From Planctomycetota bacterium (GTDB lineage: Bacteria > Planctomycetota > UBA11346): a stretch of DNA of 6,826 nt. Positions 1 through 5,315 of this stretch are shown here, in pieces (positions within the stretch are counted from its first letter, which is position 1; each line of letters starts with the position of its first letter). The stretch spans positions 1 to 6,826 of the forward strand of contig CANIXE010000124.1 of assembly GCA_947470885.1 (NCBI GenBank). Direction: 5' to 3'. The position numbers and the translations under genes are program-made. Below the pieces are notes generated by a model, which had not been told where the DNA came from, ran no database searches, and saw only the letters and a program-made list of their open reading frames with translations.

Positions 1-1152
1 CTCGACCGAAAATCGAATAGCCTCTATGTGAAAGCTACGCCATGGGCAATTTCCGAACTCAAACGCCTGCTGCATGGACTTGACTACAACAACGTCCAAG
101 TGCTTATTGAGGCCAGATTCATACAAGTCACTGAAGAGGCATCCCAGGAATTAGGCATTGCCTGGCAACAGGGACAGGTGAATTCCACCGCACAAGCTGC
201 TTTCGGCTCACCAACTGCACCAGCCATATCACCCGCCACAAAAATTAATACCAATGGCAATGGCGCCATGATCACCGGCTTTCTGCAAAAAGGGGATCTC
301 AGTCTTACGGCTACACTCAAGGCACTTCAGAAAGAAGGGAAAAGCGACACCCTGGCAGAACCCAAGATCTTGACCCTAAACAATCAAAATGGTCTCATCG
401 AAATTGCCGAAAATTACCCGTATATCGAAAATTATACCATCACCTCAAACTCCAGCAGCGGATACAATCAAAACAACAACAATAACAATATTAACAATCC
501 CTATGTAACCATTTCCTCGAATGTCGCCACCCCCGTTTGGTCTTCCCAGGACATCGGATACCAGCTCAAAATCCAGCCCAGCGTGGCCCGCAATTCCGAC
601 ATCATCACCCTTAAGCTGCAACCGAAGATCAAGCAAGTGTCTTTAGACAATGTGATTGCGAACGGATTTGAATATTTGCCGTCCTCCAATGCCACTTCCA
701 CTATTAAAAAGGATATTCAAAAACCGAGATTCTCGACCCGCACTTTAGAAACCACCCTGCATGTGGCGAATGGAAAAACGGTCGCCTTAGGTGGGCTTGT
801 CAAGGAATTGGATAGCAAGAGCAGCGAAGGAACGCCATTCCTCAAAAGCATCCCGATCCTCGGTCGCCTGTTCAGCTCGGATAATTCCAAAAATGAACGC
901 TCCAACCTAATCATCCTGGTCACCGCCACCATCGTCGACCCCACCGGCGCCAAAGTAGGGGACGACATCCTCCGCCTCCGGGACACCGCCCGGGTCCTCC
1001 TCCCCGGCACACCCCGGGGCGAGGGCATGCCCGCCACCAAGGAGGAAGCCGACGCCCTGCCCCCGGCGGGTACCAACCCGCCCACCACGGCCACGCCCCC
1101 AGCGGACAACACGTCGCCGGGGGCTCCTGGAAAGCAGCGCGGCCACCGCTGA
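1..1152 (+). CDS. Secretin, GspD/PilQ family (5' partial)
   Basis: This is the C-terminal part of an outer-membrane secretin, the multimeric gated channel of type II secretion or type IV pilus machines. The frame is open from base 1, so the GTG at 28 is probably internal and the N-terminus lies outside the window. Visible residues 1-45 are the end of the last N-domain and the entry to the secretin domain (NSLYVKATPW, then QVLIEARFIQVTEEA). The barrel follows, with the family motifs LAEPKILTLNNQ, an IGYQLKIQPSV strand, VANGKTVALGGLV and EGTPFLKSIPILGRLF, ending at NLIILVTATIVDPTG near base 950. An Asn-rich tract (466-498) falls after the first of these motifs, possibly in the cap-gate loop. 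The last 60 or so residues are a Pro/Ala/Thr-rich, probably disordered tail. Base composition jumps near base 905 (separate finding). The TGA stop overlaps the next ATG by one base. The family is secure; whether it serves T2SS or T4P is not. Confidence 0.93.
   Translation, partial: LDRKSNSLYVKATPWAISELKRLLHGLDYNNVQVLIEARFIQVTEEASQELGIAWQQGQVNSTAQAAFGSPTAPAISPATKINTNGNGAMITGFLQKGDLSLTATLKALQKEGKSDTLAEPKILTLNNQNGLIEIAENYPYIENYTITSNSSSGYNQNNNNNNINNPYVTISSNVATPVWSSQDIGYQLKIQPSVARNSDIITLKLQPKIKQVSLDNVIANGFEYLPSSNATSTIKKDIQKPRFSTRTLETTLHVANGKTVALGGLVKELDSKSSEGTPFLKSIPILGRLFSSDNSKNERSNLIILVTATIVDPTGAKVGDDILRLRDTARVLLPGTPRGEGMPATKEEADALPPAGTNPPTTATPPADNTSPGAPGKQRGHR
466..498 (+). repeat. Asn-codon tract in the secretin
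   Basis: A run of AAC/AAT codons encodes NQNNNNNNINN, interrupted by one CAA and one ATT. It sits in an AT-rich stretch of the secretin barrel region, after the LAEPKILTLNNQ motif and before the IGYQLKIQPSV strand. Position relative to the motifs suggests a surface or cap-gate loop. The near-repeat of AAC could change length by slippage in 3-base steps without breaking the frame; that is inference. Confidence 0.7.
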
Positions 1153-3266
1153 TGGCCAGCCTCTCCATCGGTCTCGACATCGGCCCACAGACCGTGCGGG
1201 CCGTCGCCCTCGCTCCCGCTACCTCCCGGGAGCGTAAAGAGGGCGTACCCTTCCGCGTCCTCGCCACCGCTGCGGTACACCGGCGGGGGGATGACAACGA
1301 CCTACGCCCCCTGGATCAGGTGGTGGAAGAAACCCTGGCGATCCTCGGCCGCAAAGGCCCCACCCAGGTCCACCTGGGGGATTCCCCCTCGCTGGTGCGC
1401 TTCATCGCCACCATGCCTCTGCCCCCGGATCGCCAGGCCCGGGTCCTGCGCCTGGAACTGGCCAGCAACACCGAAAGCGACGGAGATCTCGCCGCCGACA
1501 CCTGGGTAGTGCCCCAGCCCGGGGACGAAGTCATCCACGCCTGCGTGATCGGCCAGGCTCCAGTACTGGTGGCCGCCCTCGCCGAGTTGGCCCAGGGCGG
1601 ACTGGGGGATGTGCGGATCCACCATGGACCGGCGGCGGCCTACAACGCCACCTTGCCCTCTGGCCCGGTACGTGGCGATGATTTGGCGCTCCTCATCGAT
1701 CTGGGGGAAACCTCCAGCAACGTCACCCTGTTGGGCGAGGATCGGATCCTCGCCTGCCGCCAGGTGGCCCAGGGTGGCGGAGCCTTTCCCGCCAACGCCC
1801 GCCACGTCGCCGGCCCTGAAGATCCCCCCAGCGAACCAGAACAGATCTTCGTGCCCTTGGAAAAAACCGAGGAACGGGTCAAGGTCCGCCAGGCGGATGC
1901 CAGCTTCGATGAGATGCTGGAAGCGTCGGTGGAACCTGCTGCGCCGGCACAGGCCCCCGGCAAACCGACCACCCTGGATCTTGACGATTCCCCGTTCACC
2001 GAGCTGGTCCTCGACGACACCCCCTCCGGTCCGCCCCCGGTGGCGGATGCGATTCCCCTGAATGAACTGGTGTTCGACGATCCGACCCTGGATGGCCCGA
2101 TCCCCACCAGTTCGGAGGCCAAAGCCCCGGTGATTCCCAGGGTTTCCGCCACCCAAACCACGCTTCCGTTGACCGTCCCCGCCGCCGGGGCGATGACCAT
2201 GCTCCAGGCCCAGGCGACCCTCAGCCCAGAGGCCATCCGGGTCGCGGAGGCCCTCTATGGCCAATTCGCCAGTTCCCTGGTGTGGTTCCGCACCCAGTTG
2301 AAGCGGGACAAGATCCCCCTGGCCAAGGTCCTGCTCACCGGGGCCACTGCCACCATTCCTGGCCTTGCGGACTATTTCCAGCGGCGCTTCGGCTGCCCGG
2401 TGGAGATCTTCGATCCCTTCGCCGGGGCGACCGGGGCAATTCCCGACGATCCCCACGCCTGGACCGCCGCCGTGGGCCTGGCCCTGGCCCACCCCCGGTT
2501 GGCACCGAAGCACGCCCTGGAGCTGGACCTGCGGCCGGAATCCCTGGTCCGCCGGGATCTGTTCCGCCGGCACCTGGTCTGGCCCTGGGTCGCCGCCGGC
2601 CTGGTGCTGGCCTCCACCATCCTGGTGGGCTGGACCCTGATCGCCGACCACCAGGCCGTGGACGAATCCCGCCAAGCCTGGGAGGACTACACCGCCAAAC
2701 ACAAAAAACTCACCGCCGACCTGGCGGTGGTGGCCAAGGATCAAGAAGCCCTGGGGGAAGACCTCCGGGCCATTGCCAGCCGGATCTGGGCCGGGCGGGA
2801 TCTGCTCTACACCGTGCGCGCCCTAAAGGAGCGAACCGCCAAGTCCCCGGAACTGTGGGTCATCCGTCTGGAAACCGTGGGGGTTGGCACCGACCAGGCG
2901 GCGACCCCCGTCAGCGGTCGGGTGGGCAGCATCGCCAGCAAACCCGTGGCGGACACCGCCATTGGTCGGGGGGCAGTCCTACTGACCGGCAAGATCAAGT
3001 TCACCTCCGCCGCCACCGACACCGGGCGCAACAAATTCCTCACCGAATGGAAGGACTGGATCACCGAATGGCGGCCCAGCCCGGATGCTCCCCGTCTGTT
3101 TTCCCACAGCATCATGGACGAATGGGACCCCAAGCATCAGGAGAAAAAGAGCAAGGACGGCAGCCTGGTGGATAGTGGCGAATTCACCTTCACCGCCCGG
3201 TTCATCTTCACTCCCACCTCGTTCGACCAGGTCACTGCGGCCCAGGGTCCCGGAGCCACGCCATGA
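1152..3266 (+). CDS. GspL-like PilM-PilN fusion protein
   Basis: This 704-residue protein joins a cytoplasmic actin-fold PilM domain to a PilN-like domain, the layout known from GspL, which links the motor ATPase to the periplasmic platform. Residues 5-20 (IGLDIGPQTVRAVAL) match the phosphate-1 motif. Residues 178-212 (LALLIDLGETSSNVTLL, then GGGAF) match phosphate-2. Residues 391-425 (KVLLTGATATIPGLADYF, then PVEIFDPF) match the adenosine-side motif. Between these, residues about 213-356 form a Pro/Asp-rich insert of low complexity. The PilN-like part begins near 455 (ALELDLRPESLVRRDLF), has one membrane span at about 476-498, then a helical, probably coiled-coil stretch and a periplasmic region rich in Trp (WKDWITEW). 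The ATG overlaps the secretin stop (TGATG). I see no strong Shine-Dalgarno, which fits reinitiation coupling. Family confidence is high; nucleotide binding is uncertain because of the insert. Confidence 0.85.
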   Translation: MASLSIGLDIGPQTVRAVALAPATSRERKEGVPFRVLATAAVHRRGDDNDLRPLDQVVEETLAILGRKGPTQVHLGDSPSLVRFIATMPLPPDRQARVLRLELASNTESDGDLAADTWVVPQPGDEVIHACVIGQAPVLVAALAELAQGGLGDVRIHHGPAAAYNATLPSGPVRGDDLALLIDLGETSSNVTLLGEDRILACRQVAQGGGAFPANARHVAGPEDPPSEPEQIFVPLEKTEERVKVRQADASFDEMLEASVEPAAPAQAPGKPTTLDLDDSPFTELVLDDTPSGPPPVADAIPLNELVFDDPTLDGPIPTSSEAKAPVIPRVSATQTTLPLTVPAAGAMTMLQAQATLSPEAIRVAEALYGQFASSLVWFRTQLKRDKIPLAKVLLTGATATIPGLADYFQRRFGCPVEIFDPFAGATGAIPDDPHAWTAAVGLALAHPRLAPKHALELDLRPESLVRRDLFRRHLVWPWVAAGLVLASTILVGWTLIADHQAVDESRQAWEDYTAKHKKLTADLAVVAKDQEALGEDLRAIASRIWAGRDLLYTVRALKERTAKSPELWVIRLETVGVGTDQAATPVSGRVGSIASKPVADTAIGRGAVLLTGKIKFTSAATDTGRNKFLTEWKDWITEWRPSPDAPRLFSHSIMDEWDPKHQEKKSKDGSLVDSGEFTFTARFIFTPTSFDQVTAAQGPGATP
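1902..2087 (+). repeat. Degenerate acidic motif repeat inside the PilM-domain insert
   Basis: Within the disordered insert of the GspL-like protein, three short segments resemble each other: SFDEMLEASV (residues 251-260), PFTELVLDDTP (281-291) and PLNELVFDDPT (302-312). The shared pattern is an aromatic or Leu, any residue, Glu, Leu/Met, Val/Leu, hydrophobic or Glu, then acidic residues. The last two copies are the closest match and are separated by a Pro-rich linker. Such repeats in a disordered linker suggest short docking motifs for a partner protein, but no partner is identifiable here. Confidence 0.5.
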
Positions 3267-4102
3267 GCCTGCGCCCGGATGTCCGCAAGCCGATGCTGAA
3301 GGCCTGGTCCGCCCTGGGGGCCACGGTGGTGGTGTGCGCCGGGATCCTCTGGTGGCTCTCTGACCCGGGGGAACTGCCGGACCAGATGGACCAGGCAAAA
3401 AAGGCTGCGATCACCGGCAAGGTGGACCTGGTGACCCGGATCAAGGAAAGCAAGGCCGCGGTCAAGCACCTGGAAGGGACCATCGAGGCCCTGAAAAAAG
3501 CCAGCGGTTTCACTCCCGCCAGCGACTTCACCGTCCCCGCCAACCACCCCCAGCCCGGCCAATACTTCAATGAACGGAAGGCCGCGGTGGAGGACCACCT
3601 GCGGGAATTGTCCCACAAGCGCAGCCTGGCCTACTCCGGCCTGGGCTTCGACACCACCAGCAAGGTACCGAAAAACGAGGACGCCCCCTACCTGCTGGCG
3701 ATGCTCCAGCTCACCGACAAAGCGGGCAGCATCATCCTCAGCACGCCCACCGCGATCCAGAGCTACCGCATCAGCCAGCCGGTGAAATACGCCGAGATCA
3801 CCGGCCCGGAGGGTCGCCCGCCGCTGTTGAAGGAATACGCCCTCAAGCTGGAGGTCCGGGGCAGCCTCACCGATCTTCTGTGGATCTTCCACGCCCTGGC
3901 CCAGGTGGAGAAGGCCGGGGATTATCCCCTAGTGATCCGCCGGTTCACCATCGATTCCAAGAACGCGAAGCCCACCGACGGCATCCAGCAGCACGACGCC
4001 GTGTATGAGGTCGCCGCGATGTCGTTCCTGAGCCCGGACGAACGGACCAAGGCCGTGGCCACCCCCAAACGCAGCAGTGGCCTGGGTGGAGGCAGCCGAT
4101 GA
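3263..4102 (+). CDS. PilO/GspM-like inner-membrane platform protein
   Basis: This 279-residue protein has the layout of PilO/GspM, bitopic proteins that pair with PilN/GspL in the inner membrane. A short basic cytoplasmic N-terminus is followed by one membrane span (about residues 14-32, ending GILWWL), a charged helical, probably coiled-coil stretch (about 40-80), and a periplasmic region with two alpha/beta halves (about 97-180 and 188-256). The second half includes YALKLEVRGSLTDLLWIF, the typical strand-helix start of a PilO ferredoxin-like domain. The C-terminus is Gly/Ser-rich (SSGLGGGSR). The ATG overlaps the upstream TGA (ATGA) and has GGAG at 3252-3255, seven bases upstream. The order TM, coiled coil, two small domains resembles Akkermansia Amuc_1100, which is PilO-like; this is an architectural comparison from memory, not a detected alignment. 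Identification rests on topology, domain order and neighbours. Confidence 0.72.
   Translation: MSLRPDVRKPMLKAWSALGATVVVCAGILWWLSDPGELPDQMDQAKKAAITGKVDLVTRIKESKAAVKHLEGTIEALKKASGFTPASDFTVPANHPQPGQYFNERKAAVEDHLRELSHKRSLAYSGLGFDTTSKVPKNEDAPYLLAMLQLTDKAGSIILSTPTAIQSYRISQPVKYAEITGPEGRPPLLKEYALKLEVRGSLTDLLWIFHALAQVEKAGDYPLVIRRFTIDSKNAKPTDGIQQHDAVYEVAAMSFLSPDERTKAVATPKRSSGLGGGSR
4088..4092 (+). promoter_or_regulatory. Shine-Dalgarno GGAGG for the GspC-like gene
   Basis: GGAGG lies six bases before the ATG at 4099, inside the last codons of the PilO-like gene, where it also encodes part of its Gly-rich C-terminus. It supports 4099 as the start even though the two genes overlap by ATGA. Confidence 0.7.
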
Positions 4103-4875
4103 CCCTGGCCCGCCTGATCGCCGTCCTGGCCGCTCTGCTGTTCCTGGGCGCCCTGGCCTGGATGTTCCTCGCCGAACACCCCGTCGCCCAGCCTGGGGAA
4201 CCCAGGATCAACGCCGAACCGGTGCCCAACCTGGAAGCCGCCATCCCCGCCATCGGCACCTTCGACAGCTACCACGTCAACACCGCCAATCCGTTCGTAC
4301 CCAGCGCCGAACGCGAGGAGGAAAGTAAGCGGATTGAGGACGCCCGGAAACCCGTCCCCAAACCGCCGGCACCCAAGCCACCGGCGGTGGTCCCCGACAC
4401 CACCCTGCCCAAGATCACCCCGACCCCCGCCGCCGCTGGTCCGTTAATCCCGGTGGCTTTCGGTATCCTGGGCTACCGGGACACGCAGGAGGCCTTGGTT
4501 CTGCTGCCAGGTGGTGAGAAGCCAGTGCAATTGAAAGTCGGTGAAGAAAGCAACGGCTGGCGCCTGACCAGCGTCGAGGACGGCGTGGTGGTGGTGTTCA
4601 CTGAGATCGCCACCGGCCAGGTTCAACGGTTGGTGGTGGACGCCCACGCCAACGACAATGATGCCCCCCCTATCAAGGTGATGGAACCGAAGAAGCCTGC
4701 CGCCAAGGATCCCAAGTCCGGGGAAAAGAAATCCGATCCCAAAACCGGCGACAAGTCCAAGAGCGACGGGAAAACGGATAAACCATCCCAGGACAAAGAT
4801 CGACCGAAACCGCCGGCGGACCACCGTCCGTTCCGGACGCCCAACGAGAACCCAAATCCCCGAAAAGCCTACTGA
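4099..4875 (+). CDS. PilP/GspC-like inner-membrane protein with charged C-terminal tail
   Basis: This 258-residue protein has the layout of GspC/PilP, which connects the inner-membrane platform to the secretin N-domains. Residues 4-25 form a membrane span or uncleaved signal anchor. Then come a linker with a YHVNTANPFVP motif (58-68), comparable to the conserved PF-containing segment before PilP/GspC domains, and a Lys/Pro-rich spacer (about 83-112). A compact beta-rich HR-like domain follows at about 115-181 (PLIPVAFGILGYRD, ALVLLPGGEKPVQLKVGEE, WRLTSVEDGVVVVF). Residues 191-258 are a low-complexity tail of Lys, Asp, Ser and Pro with no obvious fold, not a usual part of GspC or PilP. The gene ends the operon and overlaps the PilO-like gene by ATGA. 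Subunit type is inferred from topology, the HR-like domain and position; GspC rather than PilP cannot be decided, since there is no recognisable PDZ domain or lipobox. Confidence 0.75.
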   Translation: MTLARLIAVLAALLFLGALAWMFLAEHPVAQPGEPRINAEPVPNLEAAIPAIGTFDSYHVNTANPFVPSAEREEESKRIEDARKPVPKPPAPKPPAVVPDTTLPKITPTPAAAGPLIPVAFGILGYRDTQEALVLLPGGEKPVQLKVGEESNGWRLTSVEDGVVVVFTEIATGQVQRLVVDAHANDNDAPPIKVMEPKKPAAKDPKSGEKKSDPKTGDKSKSDGKTDKPSQDKDRPKPPADHRPFRTPNENPNPRKAY

Positions 4876-4955
4876 GCTGAAACTACAGCATCATCAGAGT
4901 TCGGTTTGGATTCACGTGGCGAAACTCTATTCAACCTACATGCCGCATTGGATTT

Positions 4956-4984
4956 TTCACGCGGAGGCGCGGAGGCGCGGAGAA
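4956..4984 (+). repeat. Inverted repeat 1, left arm (GCGGAGGC octamers)
   Basis: The arm starts TTCAC, contains almost three tandem copies of the octamer GCGGAGGC, and ends GGAGAA. It pairs with 5065-5093 with one mismatch in 29 positions (G here, A in the complement of the right arm). Weaker similarity extends outward: AACCTA at 4933-4938 pairs with TAGGTT at 5108-5113. The left arm carries three extra T just before CAC (4953-4957). GC-rich intergenic repeats of this style recur in many environmental bacterial genomes, from memory. Confidence 0.88.
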
Positions 4985-5064
4985 CACCGTTCTTTCGCGC
5001 TGAATCAACGTCATCAACGGATCACCCACCCGGTGAACGTCGATTTCTGGTTCAACCTCTTGTC

Positions 5065-5093
5065 TTCTCCGCGCCTCCGCGTCTCCGCGTGAA
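5065..5093 (-). repeat. Inverted repeat 1, right arm
   Basis: This is the reverse-complement partner of 4956-4984, identical at 28 of 29 positions, with an 80-base spacer between the arms. Read on the - strand it is TTCAC, then GCGGAGAC, GCGGAGGC, GCGGAG, AA. Transcribed from either strand, the two arms could form a long stem. Confidence 0.88.
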
Positions 5094-5142
5094 TCCATCG
5101 CCGGATTTAGGTTCAAATACCTCGCGAACCGCTGCGGACCTC

Positions 5143-5168
5143 CTGGGAGCGCCGAGCGCCAGCTCGGC
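5143..5168 (+). repeat. Inverted repeat 2, left arm (with tandem GAGCGCC)
   Basis: The arm reads CTGG, then GAGCGCC twice in tandem, then AGCTCGGC. Its counterpart at 5226-5244 has only one GAGCGCC unit and otherwise matches perfectly. The arm also folds on itself: GCCGAG at 5151-5156 pairs with CTCGGC at 5163-5168 around a 6-base loop. Confidence 0.88.
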
Positions 5169-5225
5169 ATCGGTTGTGCCCACAGGACAAACTGACGCTG
5201 ATTTGACGGTGGGAATCGTCCCGAG

Positions 5226-5244
5226 GCCGAGCTGGCGCTCCCAG
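5226..5244 (-). repeat. Inverted repeat 2, right arm
   Basis: On the - strand this reads CTGGGAGCGCCAGCTCGGC, a perfect match to the left arm after removal of one 7-base GAGCGCC unit. The 57-base spacer contains small secondary inverted repeats such as CCCAC (5179-5183) and GTGGG (5209-5213). I see no target-site duplication flanking 5143 and 5244. Confidence 0.88.
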
Positions 5245-5315
5245 TGATTCTTTCGCCACTCAATGCGGGATTCTCCGAGCCGATCTTGGGTCTGCTTGAG
5301 ACGCAGGTTCCCACA

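Larger units (their letters stand above)
4876..5315. other. Gene-free convergent intergenic region with two inverted-repeat elements
   Basis: These 440 bases separate the + strand secretion operon from the - strand queC gene. I see no credible gene, tRNA or other RNA gene. A frame open on + (4906-5247) and one on - (4931-5353) read straight through the repeats and have no recognisable protein features. The content is two imperfect inverted repeats in series (4956-5093 and 5143-5244) plus fragments resembling the first one's flank (4908-4919). No clean GC stem followed by a T run is visible for either operon, so termination may rely on the repeats or on Rho. Confidence 0.75.

Noticed and set aside
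28..30. GTG at 28 as the secretin start codon
   Set aside because: The same frame is open to base 1 and the preceding residues (LDRKSNSLY) fit the conserved secretin N-domain pattern, so the gene starts upstream of the window.
1302..2744. Long - strand open frame (480 codons) opposite the GspL-like gene
   Set aside because: It is the antisense of a GC-rich coding region; the product is Gly/Gln/Arg-rich with no recognisable motif, while the + strand frame encodes clear PilM motifs.
2282..3175. + strand open frame of 297 codons in another frame of the GspL-like gene
   Set aside because: The translation is Pro/Gly/Arg-rich, typical of a shifted frame in high-GC coding DNA, and lies entirely within the supported gene.
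4956..5244. CRISPR array
   Set aside because: The repeats are inverted, belong to two different families, and are not regularly spaced direct repeats with unique spacers.
5143..5244. Insertion sequence or integron attachment site
   Set aside because: There is no transposase or integrase frame inside or beside it, and no target-site duplication is visible. The imperfect arms alone are not enough for either call.
4906..5247. 113-codon + strand open frame across the intergenic repeats
   Set aside because: It reads through both inverted-repeat elements (giving translations such as SRGGAEARR and FSAPPRLRV), has no domain, and such frames arise from this repeat type by chance. The - strand frame 4931-5353 is rejected for the same reason and also overlaps the end of queC.
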